A stretch of DNA of 64,000 nucleotides from JAALLB01 sp964502215. GTDB taxonomy: Bacteria; Pseudomonadota; Alphaproteobacteria; Rhizobiales; Rhizobiaceae. The notes under the pieces were generated by a model. The model was not told the origin of the DNA. It made no database searches and worked only from the letters and a program-made list of their open reading frames with translations. Shown piece after piece: positions 51,383-59,928 of the stretch. The stretch is taken from positions 25,149 through 89,148 of the forward strand of contig CAZCUN010000005.1 in the NCBI GenBank assembly GCA_964502215.1, written 5' to 3'. Both the position numbers and the translations under genes were made by a program. Each line of letters opens with the position of its first letter. Position 1 is the first letter of the stretch.

Positions 51383-52252
51383 ATGAAACTTGATCAAGAC
51401 ATTATTCTAATCGCAGGGCCAACGGCAAGTGGTAAAACCTCTGCCAGTATCAATTTGGCTAAGGCTAATGATGCGGTGATTTTGAATGCGGACTCCATGC
51501 AGGTTTATGAAGATTTGCGAATTATCTCTGCGCGGCCTAGTGAAGAAGAAGTGGCGCAAGCACCGCATTATCTGTTTGGGCATAGGAGCGGGCGGGAAGC
51601 CTATTCGGTTGTGCAGTGGCTCGATGATGTTCGCCCATTAATGGATAAGTTTTTAGTTGAAAAACGCACCATGATTTTTGTCGGCGGAACAGGGCAGTAT
51701 TTTAATGCCATGCTTGATGGCATGTCGCCTATGCCTGATGTAGATGAGGCAATTCGCCAAAAAATTCGTGCGATGGAGGATGTGCCATCAGAAGAACTTC
51801 ATAAAATGCTTGATGAAAAAGCTGCTAAAGAACTACGCCCAAGCGATAGCCAACGCATTAAACGTGCTTTGGAAGTTTATCAATCAACAGGAAAGTCGAT
51901 TGTTGAGTGGCAGGCAGAGAAAGGCAAGCCGCTCATTCCTGAAACTGAAAGTGTAAAGAAGTTTCTTGTCATGCCACCACGTGCCACCATTCATGAGCGC
52001 ATTAATATGCGGTTTGACATGATGATCGAACAAGGCGCGTTAACAGAGATTGAAGCGCTTCTTAAAAAAGATTTTCCGAAAACATCTCCTGTCATGAAAG
52101 CCATCGGCGTGCCGCAACTCTCTGCTTTTATTGCAGGCGAGATTGAGCTAGAAGAAGCAATCGAAAAAGCCAAGGCCGCCACAAGGCAATACGCAAAGCG
52201 GCAAAGCACTTGGTTTAATAATTCGTTTGGTGAAGGCTGGGATAAATACTAA
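51383..52252 (+). CDS. miaA: tRNA dimethylallyltransferase
   Basis: Adds the isopentenyl group at A37 of tRNAs reading UNN codons. P-loop IAGPTASGKTSAS at residues 10-22; NADSMQVYEDLRI (the substrate Asp motif) and the FVGGTGQYFNAMLDGM block follow, then the ring-binding PSDSQRIKRALEVY and a C-terminal TRQYAKRQSTWF. 289 residues is slightly short of E. coli (316) but typical for alphaproteobacteria. Start ATG 51383. Confidence 0.94.
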   Translation: MKLDQDIILIAGPTASGKTSASINLAKANDAVILNADSMQVYEDLRIISARPSEEEVAQAPHYLFGHRSGREAYSVVQWLDDVRPLMDKFLVEKRTMIFVGGTGQYFNAMLDGMSPMPDVDEAIRQKIRAMEDVPSEELHKMLDEKAAKELRPSDSQRIKRALEVYQSTGKSIVEWQAEKGKPLIPETESVKKFLVMPPRATIHERINMRFDMMIEQGALTEIEALLKKDFPKTSPVMKAIGVPQLSAFIAGEIELEEAIEKAKAATRQYAKRQSTWFNNSFGEGWDKY

Positions 52253-52334
52253 AGCAGCATTAGAGTATATTTGGTTGATTTATTTATGATTCACTATAGT
52301 CTATTTCCAATAGAGTGTTGGGTGGAGTAAGTAG

Positions 52335-53450
52335 TTGAGTAAAATATCTTTTGTGGTTTTGAGCGCGCTATGTTTTAGCATCGCTACCCCGGTTCTTGCC
52401 CAGGAAAATATTTCAGACCAAAACTTTGAAGAACGCCATTCCAGTTTGGCTGTGTCGGGTGTAAATGCCACTCTGTCATTTGGTTATCAGTATATAGAGA
52501 CTGGCGTTGAGGATATTTTTGCTTTTCGTACCTTACCCAATAGCATAGATCCAGCAAATGATATCACATTTGAATTACAAAGAGAAAATGAATTTCAAGC
52601 TGGTTTTGTCGAGGGATCAATTACATTTCCACTGAGTGAGACTGTCGGATTTCAAGTTGATGGGCTTTATTCGAGGCAATCTTCTAATCTAGATAGAGAT
52701 TTTAATGTTTATGGTGCTGGAGCGCATTTATTTATACGTGACCCAGAAAAAGGACTTTTAGGCATTTATGGACAATTTATTGAATACGGTGATTTTTCCG
52801 AAAATTATCAAATCGGTGCCGAGGTGCAAATTTATCATGATAATCTGAATTTGGAGTTTTTTGCTGGTTTGGACAATTTGGAAGTTACCACTCAATCTAT
52901 CATACCTGATTTTACTGATTTCGCTCAACCTGGTATAGGTGGTTTGCCTCCTACGGCTCCTACTTTAAGAAATGTCGAAACTACAATTGATAATGATTTT
53001 TTTACAGCAGAAGCGATTGCGGCTTTCTATCCAACAGACAACCTGAGAATTTCAGCTGGTATTGGATATAGTTTTGAGGAGGCCAGTTTTTTGGCTGGCT
53101 TAGAATGGAAACCGTCGAATAAAGTGGCTTCCAATTTGTTCGTAGATGCACAAATTGGAGAAGATACTACTGCTGTAAGGGCAGGGATAAGATTTAACTT
53201 TAGTCAGGATGCTAGGTCACTTATCAAGCAGCATAGAGACGATCATCTCCCAAATAGGCTACTCAACAATTCTGCTTCGTTAGCGAGTTGTATCGATAGT
53301 TTTATAATTAATGGATTTGTGGATCCTTCCATACCACCAATACCTATAACACCTACAGCTCCTAGCCCTAGTGGTATTTCTTTACCTACAACTATTACCT
53401 TTGAACCAAGTACTTTATTAGACGGCTGTGACATACGATTAAATCGATAA
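52335..53450 (+). CDS. Predicted outer-membrane beta-barrel protein
   Basis: A 371-residue exported protein starting at TTG 52335 with GGTGGAG upstream. Signal peptide SFVVLSALCFSIATPVLAQE. The mature part to about residue 300 has amphipathic strands (ATLSFGYQYIETG; FQAGFVEGSITFPLSETVGF; LRISAGIGYSFEEASFLAGLEW; AVRAGIRFNFS) typical of a barrel, then a tail with two Cys (LASCIDSFI and LDGCDIRLNR) around a Pro-rich stretch. No known family. The terminal Phe expected at a barrel C-terminus is not at the real end, so the barrel may be internal and the tail periplasmic. Confidence 0.72.
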   Translation: MSKISFVVLSALCFSIATPVLAQENISDQNFEERHSSLAVSGVNATLSFGYQYIETGVEDIFAFRTLPNSIDPANDITFELQRENEFQAGFVEGSITFPLSETVGFQVDGLYSRQSSNLDRDFNVYGAGAHLFIRDPEKGLLGIYGQFIEYGDFSENYQIGAEVQIYHDNLNLEFFAGLDNLEVTTQSIIPDFTDFAQPGIGGLPPTAPTLRNVETTIDNDFFTAEAIAAFYPTDNLRISAGIGYSFEEASFLAGLEWKPSNKVASNLFVDAQIGEDTTAVRAGIRFNFSQDARSLIKQHRDDHLPNRLLNNSASLASCIDSFIINGFVDPSIPPIPITPTAPSPSGISLPTTITFEPSTLLDGCDIRLNR

Positions 53451-53583
53451 CCATAATAGAATACTACTTCTGCAGCTAATCGCTAGTTTTATCACCTTTA
53501 AAAATTATCTACTCAAATCACCATTGACGAAATTTCATCTCGTGATAATGTTGGCGTGTAATTCAAAGAGGGTAATAAAAATT

Positions 53584-53634
53584 ATGTTGCAAAGAATTGT
53601 GGTGGTGATGGTGCGTATACGCGGGATGGTTTGA
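53584..53634 (+). CDS. ilv leader peptide (Ile/Val-rich)
   Basis: A 16-residue frame M-L-Q-R-I-V-V-V-M-V-R-I-R-G-M-V with TGA at 53632-53634. GAGGG lies at 53568-53572, so a ribosome-binding site is present. Leu, Ile and five Val codons make it a classic attenuation peptide sensing branched-chain aminoacyl-tRNA supply. It is followed by alternative RNA stems and a terminator just before ilvI. Confidence 0.82.
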   Translation: MLQRIVVVMVRIRGMV

Positions 53635-53692
53635 TAAACTATCGCGAAAGCAGCGTATACGCCGACAGCAGCTCCCAAAGGGGGCTTTTTTT
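53613..53692 (+). promoter_or_regulatory. ilv transcription attenuator
   Basis: GCGTATACGC occurs twice (53613-53622, 53653-53662) and can pair across GATGGTTT-GAT-AAACTATC, forming a long antitermination or pause hairpin that overlaps the leader peptide. The downstream terminator is AGCTCCC (53670-53676), loop AAA, GGGGGCT (53680-53686) with one G-U pair, then seven T. Ribosome stalling at Val or Ile codons would change which stem forms. Confidence 0.8.
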
Positions 53693-53742
53693 ATGCCTTG
53701 AATCCTGTAAACAAAATCAAATGAAAATTTTCGAGAGATACG

Positions 53743-55530
53743 ATGACTGATAAACGAGAAATGCCAACAAGAGAAATGACAGGCGCGGAGATGGTGGTTC
53801 AAGCCTTAAAGGATAATGGTGTTGATACACTGTTTGGTTATCCTGGCGGGGCGGTTCTGCCGATTTATGATGAGATTTTTCAGCAAGAAGATGTCAATCA
53901 TATTCTTGTGCGTCATGAGCAGGGTGCAGGCCATGCGGCTGAAGGCTATGCGCGCTCTACAGGAAAGATTGGTTGTTTGTTGGTAACATCAGGGCCAGGG
54001 GCGACGAATGCGGTTACACCGCTTCAAGATGCATTGATGGATTCCATTCCTTTGCTTTGTATTACTGGTCAAGTGCCAACGCCTTTGATTGGCTCTGATG
54101 CTTTTCAGGAAGCTGATACAGTTGGCATCACACGTCCTTGTACCAAGCACAATTGGTTAGTGCGTGATGTGAATGAACTAGCGCAGGTTTTGCATGAGGC
54201 GTTTCATGTGGCGCAAAATGGTCGCCCGGGGCCAGTGCTGATTGATATTCCAAAGGATGTTCAATTTGCAACGGGTACATATATACCGCCTGAAGAAGCT
54301 GATTTGTCTGGTTATGCACCAAAAACGAATGGTGATATGGACGAGATTGAAGCTGCGATTGCACTTATGGCTGGCGCGAAGAACCCTGTAATTTATTCAG
54401 GTGGCGGGGTTATCAATGCTGGCGATGAAGCAAGTCGTTTGTTGCGCGAATTGGTTGAACTTACTGGCTTTCCGATTACCTCGACATTGATGGGGCTTGG
54501 CGCTTATCCTGCAAGTGGTGATAATTGGCTTGGCATGTTGGGCATGCATGGCACGTATGAAGCTAACATGGTGATGCATGATTGTGATGTCATGCTTTGT
54601 GTTGGTGCGCGTTTTGATGATCGGATTACGGGGCGCTTGGATGCGTTTTCACCTGATTCAAAGAAAATTCACATTGATATTGATCCATCTTCGATTGGCA
54701 AGAATGTGCATGTTGACGTGCCGATTATTGGCGATTGTGAAAATGTGTTGGAAGACATGGTTCGCCTTTGGCGCGCGCATAAGAAAACACCAACGGCAAA
54801 AGATTTGAAACCTTGGTGGGATCAGATTAATAAATGGCGTGCGCGTAATTCGCTCGGTTATAAAGCAAATAAAGACGTCATCATGCCTCAATATGCGATT
54901 GAGCGTTTGTATGAGTTGACCAAGGATCGTAAAACCTACATCACGACAGAGGTAGGCCAGCACCAAATGTGGGCGGCTCAATATTATCATTTTGAAGACC
55001 CAAATCGTTGGATGACATCAGGTGGTCTTGGCACGATGGGCTATGGCCTACCAGCTGCCCTTGGTGTGCAAATTGCGCATCCTGATGCATTGGTGATTGA
55101 TATTGCGGGCGATGCCTCTATTCAGATGTGTATTCAGGAAATGTCTGCGGCTATTCAATATGGCGCGCCGATTAAAATCTTTATTTTAAACAATCAATAC
55201 ATGGGCATGGTTCGTCAGTGGCAACAGTTGTTGCATGGTAACCGTTTGTCAAATTCATATACTGAAGCGATGCCAGATTTTGTTAAACTGGCAGAAGCTT
55301 ATGGGGCGGTGGGTATGCAGTGCCACAAACCTGATGAGCTTGATGATGCTATTCAGGCGATGATAGATGAAGAAAAGCCAGTCATCTTTGATTGCCGTGT
55401 TGCGAACCTTGCAAACTGTTTCCCGATGATCCCATCAGGCAAAGCGCATAACGAGATGCTATTGCCAGATGAAGCAACGGATGAAGCGGTGGGGTCTGCG
55501 ATTGATGAAAAAGGCAAGGCGCTGGTTTAG
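53743..55530 (+). CDS. ilvI: Acetolactate synthase large subunit
   Basis: ThDP- and FAD-dependent first enzyme of branched-chain amino acid synthesis. 595 residues: catalytic Glu in VRHEQGAGHAAEGYARS, the FAD/middle domain (GGVINAGDEASRLLREL) and the ThDP-binding block GDASIQMCIQEMSAAIQYGAPIKIFILNNQYMG. The gene is preceded by a leader-peptide attenuator, and the first ATG at 53743 has a weak AGAGATA site upstream. The small subunit ilvH is two genes downstream, unusually separated by a GST and a DMT transporter. Confidence 0.95.
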   Translation: MTDKREMPTREMTGAEMVVQALKDNGVDTLFGYPGGAVLPIYDEIFQQEDVNHILVRHEQGAGHAAEGYARSTGKIGCLLVTSGPGATNAVTPLQDALMDSIPLLCITGQVPTPLIGSDAFQEADTVGITRPCTKHNWLVRDVNELAQVLHEAFHVAQNGRPGPVLIDIPKDVQFATGTYIPPEEADLSGYAPKTNGDMDEIEAAIALMAGAKNPVIYSGGGVINAGDEASRLLRELVELTGFPITSTLMGLGAYPASGDNWLGMLGMHGTYEANMVMHDCDVMLCVGARFDDRITGRLDAFSPDSKKIHIDIDPSSIGKNVHVDVPIIGDCENVLEDMVRLWRAHKKTPTAKDLKPWWDQINKWRARNSLGYKANKDVIMPQYAIERLYELTKDRKTYITTEVGQHQMWAAQYYHFEDPNRWMTSGGLGTMGYGLPAALGVQIAHPDALVIDIAGDASIQMCIQEMSAAIQYGAPIKIFILNNQYMGMVRQWQQLLHGNRLSNSYTEAMPDFVKLAEAYGAVGMQCHKPDELDDAIQAMIDEEKPVIFDCRVANLANCFPMIPSGKAHNEMLLPDEATDEAVGSAIDEKGKALV

Positions 55531-55536
55531 GGTTTT

Positions 55537-56229
55537 ATGATGAAACTTGCTGTTGGTAATAAGCTTTATTCTTCTTGGTCGCTTCGGGTGGGCATGCTTT
55601 TGCGCGCGTTTGACATTCCCTTCGAGGAAGTGGTTATCGCGATGTATAAGGATGATACCAAAGAGAAGATGCTAGCTTATGGTCCAACGGGTAAAGTACC
55701 TGTGATTCAAGATGGTAACATCACGGTTTGGGAGAGTTTGGCGATTATGGAATATATCGCTGACAGGTTTCCAGACAAACATATCTGGCCAGAAGATATT
55801 GCCGCGCGAACGCACGCAAGGGCTGCATCGAGTGAAATGCATGCAAGCTTTATGGGCATTCGTTCATCTTGTCCTATGAACTTAACCGCAAGTTTTTTGC
55901 CTAAAGATAGAGGCGAGGCTGTTACACTTGATTTAAAGCGTCTTGATGAATTGTGGGCTGAGGCGCGTTCAAAGTTTGGTGCTGGTGGTGATTTTCTATA
56001 CGGTGAATTTTGTGCGGCAGATGCGATGTTTATGCCTGTTGTGACGCGTATTGATACTTATCAGCTAGACGTCAATGACAGCATGAAGCCTTATATCAAG
56101 GCGATGTTGAACCATCCTGCATTTGTTGCTTGGAAAGCTGAGGCGTTTCAAGAACCTTGGTTTTTGCCGCATTATGAAGAGGGCGAAGTGCTTGATCAGC
56201 GTTTTTACATGCCTGAAGAGGGGCGGTAA
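55537..56229 (+). CDS. Glutathione S-transferase family protein
   Basis: A 230-residue cytoplasmic GST. N-terminal thioredoxin fold LAVGNKLYSSWSLRVGMLLRAFDIPFEEVVI, substrate-contact Pro in GKVPVIQDG and SNAIL-type ES motif VWESLAIMEYIADRFPD; the C-terminal helical domain follows. Begins 6 bases after ilvI; its stop overlaps the next gene by one base (ATGA/TAATG context). Substrate unknown. Its presence inside the ilv operon is unusual. Confidence 0.88.
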   Translation: MMKLAVGNKLYSSWSLRVGMLLRAFDIPFEEVVIAMYKDDTKEKMLAYGPTGKVPVIQDGNITVWESLAIMEYIADRFPDKHIWPEDIAARTHARAASSEMHASFMGIRSSCPMNLTASFLPKDRGEAVTLDLKRLDELWAEARSKFGAGGDFLYGEFCAADAMFMPVVTRIDTYQLDVNDSMKPYIKAMLNHPAFVAWKAEAFQEPWFLPHYEEGEVLDQRFYMPEEGR

Positions 56230-57152
56230 TGAGCGCACCTTCAAAATCACTTGCTGCTGATTATACTTTGCTTACTGTGCTTGCCGCAATGTTTGGTGCG
56301 TCTTTCATGATGACGAAAGTTGCGGTTGCGGATGTGCCGCCTGCAACGATTGCGATCTCGCGAATTGCGATTGGTGGCGTAATGTTGTTCTTCGTGATGT
56401 TGTTTTATAAACAGACTTTGCGTTCGCTCTTGCCGCATTGGAAAATGATTACGCTTGCTGGTTTCTTTGGAACAGCCTTGCCGTTTTTTCTAATTTCTTG
56501 GGGGCAAGAAAAAGTTGATGCGGGGCTGACAGCAATTTTAATGGCCGTAATGCCGCTGATTACGTTGGTGCTTGCGCATTTCTTTACCAATGATGAGAAA
56601 TTGAATGTCTTTAAAATCATCGGTTTTTGCCTTGGGCTTTTAGGCGTTGCGATATTGATTGGTTTTGACAAACTGGCAAGTTTTACACAAGAAGCCATTC
56701 GCTCTTATGCGATCATGTTGGCGGCTTGCTCTTATGCGGTACATGCGATTTTATCTAAATATCTAACAGGCGTGCCACGCTATGCGGTGTCCTCTGCGGT
56801 GCTTTTGGTTTCCGTTCTAATTCTGTTACCCATCGTGCTTTATCTGGATGCGCCTTGGGATTTGTCGATTTCCTCTACCTCTTGGTGGATGTTAATTTTG
56901 CTGGGTATATTCCCAACAGGTATTGGCATGTTGATGTTGTTTGCAATCATTGAACGTCAAGGAGCAGGCTTCTTAAGCCAGATAAACTTTCTTGTGCCAG
57001 TCTTTGGCGTGTTGTGGGCAATTGCGTTGATCAACGAAACCTTGCCACCCAATGCGCTAGCAGCGCTTGTTATTATCCTTGCAGGCGTTGCAATCGCCCG
57101 TATAAAATCTAATCGAAATCCAAAAACTAAACCAATGGAACAATCATCATGA
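56229..57152 (+). CDS. EamA/DMT superfamily transporter
   Basis: A 307-residue membrane protein with about ten helices in two EamA repeats (LAADYTLLTVLAAMFGASFMMTK ... and the second half SYAIMLAACSYAVHAILSKYLTGV). Such transporters export amino acids or small metabolites; place in the ilv operon suggests relief of branched-chain intermediates, but that is inference. Start ATG 56229 overlaps the GST stop by one base; its end overlaps ilvH by four. Confidence 0.87.
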   Translation: MSAPSKSLAADYTLLTVLAAMFGASFMMTKVAVADVPPATIAISRIAIGGVMLFFVMLFYKQTLRSLLPHWKMITLAGFFGTALPFFLISWGQEKVDAGLTAILMAVMPLITLVLAHFFTNDEKLNVFKIIGFCLGLLGVAILIGFDKLASFTQEAIRSYAIMLAACSYAVHAILSKYLTGVPRYAVSSAVLLVSVLILLPIVLYLDAPWDLSISSTSWWMLILLGIFPTGIGMLMLFAIIERQGAGFLSQINFLVPVFGVLWAIALINETLPPNALAALVIILAGVAIARIKSNRNPKTKPMEQSS

Positions 57153-57730
57153 GCGCGAAAAAAGTACATCAAAGCGGAACAGGTTCGGCCTATTTTATCG
57201 TTGAAAATAAAGAGATCCCTCGCTCTCATGTCTTGTCTGTAAAGGTGGATAATGAGCCAGGTGTGCTGGCACGTGTGATTGGACTTTTCTCTGGTCGTGG
57301 CTATAATATCGAAAGCCTGACGGTATCCGAGACCAGCCATGATAATAAAGTGTCGCGCATTACGGTTGTTTCATCAGGCACGTTGCAAGTGCTTGACCAG
57401 ATCAAGAAACAGTTAGAGCGCATGGTGCCGGTTCACCGTGTTGTGGATCTGACTTTAAGAGCCGAGCTTAATGGCTATGAAAAGCCGATTGAGCGTGAAC
57501 TTGCTATGGTGAAGGTTGCAGGTGTTGGTGATAACCGTGTAGAAGCCATGCGCCTAGCAGAAGCCTTCCGCGCCCAAGTAATCGACGCATCAACCGAGCA
57601 TTTCACCTTCGAAATCACAGGACGTATTTCCAAGATAGAGCAATTCATCGCCATCATGGAGCCGCTAGGACTTGTTGAGGTGTGCCGTACAGGCGTGGTT
57701 GCGGTTAGCCGTGGCAAGGATGGTATGTGA
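57149..57730 (+). CDS. ilvH: Acetolactate synthase small (regulatory) subunit
   Basis: The ACT-domain subunit that confers valine feedback on the large subunit. 193 residues: the N-terminal ACT domain (HVLSVKVDNEPGVLARVIGLFSGRGYNIESLTV) and the conserved second half (ERELAMVKVAGVGDNRVEAMRLAEAFRAQVID; FEITGRISKIEQFI). Start ATG 57149 overlaps the DMT transporter stop. Its stop overlaps the ABM gene. Confidence 0.94.
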   Translation: MSAKKVHQSGTGSAYFIVENKEIPRSHVLSVKVDNEPGVLARVIGLFSGRGYNIESLTVSETSHDNKVSRITVVSSGTLQVLDQIKKQLERMVPVHRVVDLTLRAELNGYEKPIERELAMVKVAGVGDNRVEAMRLAEAFRAQVIDASTEHFTFEITGRISKIEQFIAIMEPLGLVEVCRTGVVAVSRGKDGM

Positions 57731-58026
57731 TGTCTGAGCTTCCCCAAGGTTCATTCAGACTAGAAGGCCATATCGATGTGCCAGCAGATCGCATAGCGCA
57801 AGTGAGCTACGCGCTGAAAGAGCATATCAAACTAACGCGCGAAGAAGCTGGCTGTCTCTTCTTCAACGTAGATGCTTGTGAAAAAGTTGAAGGACGGTTT
57901 TTGGTGTCTGAAGCTTTTGTTGATGAAGCGGCTTTTAAGTTTCATCAGACAAGAGCAGGGGCATCGTCTTGGGCTGAGGCAAGTAAAGATGTGCCGCGCG
58001 ATTATAAGACTTGGGTGATTGGGTAG
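57730..58026 (+). CDS. ABM-type small monooxygenase-like protein
   Basis: A 98-residue protein of the antibiotic biosynthesis monooxygenase (YgiN/ABM) ferredoxin-like fold: FRLEGHIDVPADRIAQVSYALKEHIKLTREEAGCLFFNVD, then FKFHQTRAGASSWAE and a terminal DYKTWVIG. Members act as cofactor-free oxygenases or degrade quinones; function here is not defined. ATG 57730 overlaps the ilvH stop by one base, so it is the last gene of the ilv unit. Three bases separate it from the convergent ArsR gene. Confidence 0.83.
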   Translation: MSELPQGSFRLEGHIDVPADRIAQVSYALKEHIKLTREEAGCLFFNVDACEKVEGRFLVSEAFVDEAAFKFHQTRAGASSWAEASKDVPRDYKTWVIG

Positions 58027-58028
58027 GT

Positions 58029-58376
58029 TCACTTTTTACTTATCTTTGCGCTTTCCTTTTTTAGGGGGCGCGATACTGGGCAAACTTCTTGGACAAAACC
58101 ATTGAGTGTGTTGGCGATGTTATCGCTTACGATTGAATAATGAACAAATTGCCCGCGCTTTTCACGCGCGACTAATCCAGCATTTTCTAAAATACTTAAG
58201 TGTTGAGAAATTGACGGTTTTGACATGTCAAAGCGTTCCGCTATCTCGCCTGCCGTTAGAGATGCATTTGATAAATATGCTAAAATTTTACGACGAGGTG
58301 CAGAAGCAAAAGCTTCAAAGACTCTTTGCATTTGTGGTGAGTCTTGCGCTTCGACTTTAGTAATTTCTTCGTTCAT
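58029..58376 (-). CDS. ArsR/SmtB family transcriptional repressor
   Basis: A 115-residue winged-helix repressor. The HTH reads SLTAGEIAERFDMSKPSISQHLSILENAGLVAREKRGQFVHYS. The early part lacks the Cys-x-Cys or metal-ligand pattern of arsenic or zinc sensors, resembling SdpR-type ArsR proteins that respond to other signals. It is divergent from a fatty-acid desaturase gene across 121 bases with inverted repeats, and is the probable regulator of that gene and itself. Confidence 0.9.
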   Translation of the reverse strand: MNEEITKVEAQDSPQMQRVFEAFASAPRRKILAYLSNASLTAGEIAERFDMSKPSISQHLSILENAGLVAREKRGQFVHYSIVSDNIANTLNGFVQEVCPVSRPLKKESAKISKK

Positions 58377-58410
58377 ATTGCCTCTTATTAATTATAATAT
58401 ATTTAGCTTA

Positions 58411-58461
58411 TTGACTAATTACTAAAGTGATGTAAAAAGTCAATTAGGAAATTACCTAATT
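58411..58461. promoter_or_regulatory. Candidate ArsR operators between regulator and desaturase
   Basis: TTGACT (58411-58416) and AGTCAA (58438-58443) form one inverted repeat; AATTAGG (58442-58448) and CCTAATT (58455-58461) form a second with 6-base spacer. Both lie in the divergent promoter region, as ArsR-type operators do. Confidence 0.55.
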
Positions 58462-58497
58462 ACCAACAGGTCTTTTTGTTTTTATTGGAGAAAGTTG

Positions 58498-59466
58498 ATG
58501 TGTGAAAATATAAATAAGCATATGGAATCAACAGAGCGTGTTATTTCTACAGGGCAGGCTAATCCATTGGAGGGTACTGTTTATTGGAACCCAGCAAAGT
58601 CCATTTGGATTACATCCTTCACGACGATTGCTATAGTAGGGGGTGCGCTTACATTTTCTTGGGATGCTTTTTTGGTTTTTGTTGTGCTTAGTGCTGTTAC
58701 AATATGTGGCGGACATTCTGTCGGTATGCATCGTTTGCTTATTCATCGTTCTTTTAAGACCCATGTTTGGGTTGAGCATACCCTTGTTTATCTTGGTGTT
58801 CTTGTTGGGATGGCTGGACCTCACGGTATGATTAAACTTCATGATTTTCGGGATTGGGGGCAGCGCCAAAAAAATTGCCATGCTTTCTTTTCTCACACTG
58901 GAGGTTTTTGGAAAGATGCTTGGTGGCAGTTGCATTGTTCAATCAAATTGAATCATGAGCCTAAGTTTATTATTGAAGATAATGTTAGCAATGATCGCTT
59001 TTATAAAATGATTGAATCCACTTGGATGTGGCAGCAATTGCCTTTAGCAATTATCCTTTTTGCTTTAGGTGGTTTGCCATGGGTCGTATGGGGAATTGTA
59101 GTGCGCGTTTCAGTTTCGCTTATCGGTCACTGGTTGGTAGGGTACTATGCTCATCAACCACGCGAGCAAGTGCTTCATGTAAATAATACTGCGGTGCAAG
59201 GTTATAATTTACCTAAACTTGGGATTATAACTTTTGGGGAAGCGTATCATGAAAACCATCATGCTTTTCCAGGCTCTGCTAAGCTTGGTATAATGCAAGG
59301 ACAGGTAGATTTAGGTTGGTGGTTAATTAAGGTGCTCGAACTTATGGGGCTTGCTGAAAAGATTAACTCACCAGAAAACCTTGAAATACGCCAAGGGCTA
59401 GTGGCCAATAGTAAGAAATGTAGCAATCCACTCCTATGGTTTTCATCCTTAGGTATAAAGACTTAA
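58498..59466 (+). CDS. Membrane fatty-acid desaturase (acyl-CoA/SCD-like)
   Basis: A 322-residue di-iron membrane desaturase. Hydrophobic helices alternate with His boxes: GMHRLLIHRSF (HRxxxHR), then HDFRDWGQRQKNCHAFFSH, and the late HENHHAFPGS (HxxHH). Similar to delta-9 acyl desaturases that insert a cis double bond to adjust membrane fluidity. ATG 58498 has GGAGA upstream. A divergent ArsR-type repressor with nearby inverted repeats probably controls it. The next membrane protein starts 10 bases downstream. Confidence 0.88.
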   Translation: MCENINKHMESTERVISTGQANPLEGTVYWNPAKSIWITSFTTIAIVGGALTFSWDAFLVFVVLSAVTICGGHSVGMHRLLIHRSFKTHVWVEHTLVYLGVLVGMAGPHGMIKLHDFRDWGQRQKNCHAFFSHTGGFWKDAWWQLHCSIKLNHEPKFIIEDNVSNDRFYKMIESTWMWQQLPLAIILFALGGLPWVVWGIVVRVSVSLIGHWLVGYYAHQPREQVLHVNNTAVQGYNLPKLGIITFGEAYHENHHAFPGSAKLGIMQGQVDLGWWLIKVLELMGLAEKINSPENLEIRQGLVANSKKCSNPLLWFSSLGIKT

Positions 59467-59476
59467 AAGAAATATC

Positions 59477-59926
59477 ATGATCAAGAAAAGTGAATTTACA
59501 AAAGCCAATAACGCATACCTTCTTGCCATGTTGGTTGCTGGAATGATTGGCGGATTTTTAATGGGCATATGTCTGGAAATTGCGCGAGTTGATGATTTAA
59601 CAATAAGGTCATTAGTCAGGATTATTTGGGCTGGTATAGTCGTTATGATATTTGGATCCCCATGGGTTTTGCTACCCTTGGCGTTATTGTTGAATATTCC
59701 AGCCTTATTGTTATATTTTTATCTTCCAAGGTTCTTGTCTCCAACACGGCTAAATTACATAGTAACTTCATTAAGTGTTTTTGGCCTTATCGTTTTAATT
59801 ACTCATCTTTTTAAATGGGTGGATTATAATTTAAGCCAATCAGAGGGTGTTATACTAATGGTAATAGTTATTTCAGTCATCGTATTTGGGTGTTTTTTTT
59901 ACAAGTTTAGCCAGAAGCCCTCTTAA
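59477..59926 (+). CDS. Hypothetical four-helix membrane protein
   Basis: A 149-residue very hydrophobic protein with about four transmembrane helices (YLLAMLVAGMIGGFLMGICL; VVMIFGSPWVLLPLALLLNI; NYIVTSLSVFGLIVLITHLF; GVILMVIVISVIVFGCFFY). No family recognised. It begins 10 bases after the desaturase stop, so it is probably co-expressed and could support lipid modification, but that is a guess from position. Start ATG 59477. Confidence 0.65.
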   Translation: MIKKSEFTKANNAYLLAMLVAGMIGGFLMGICLEIARVDDLTIRSLVRIIWAGIVVMIFGSPWVLLPLALLLNIPALLLYFYLPRFLSPTRLNYIVTSLSVFGLIVLITHLFKWVDYNLSQSEGVILMVIVISVIVFGCFFYKFSQKPS

Positions 59927-59928
59927 AA

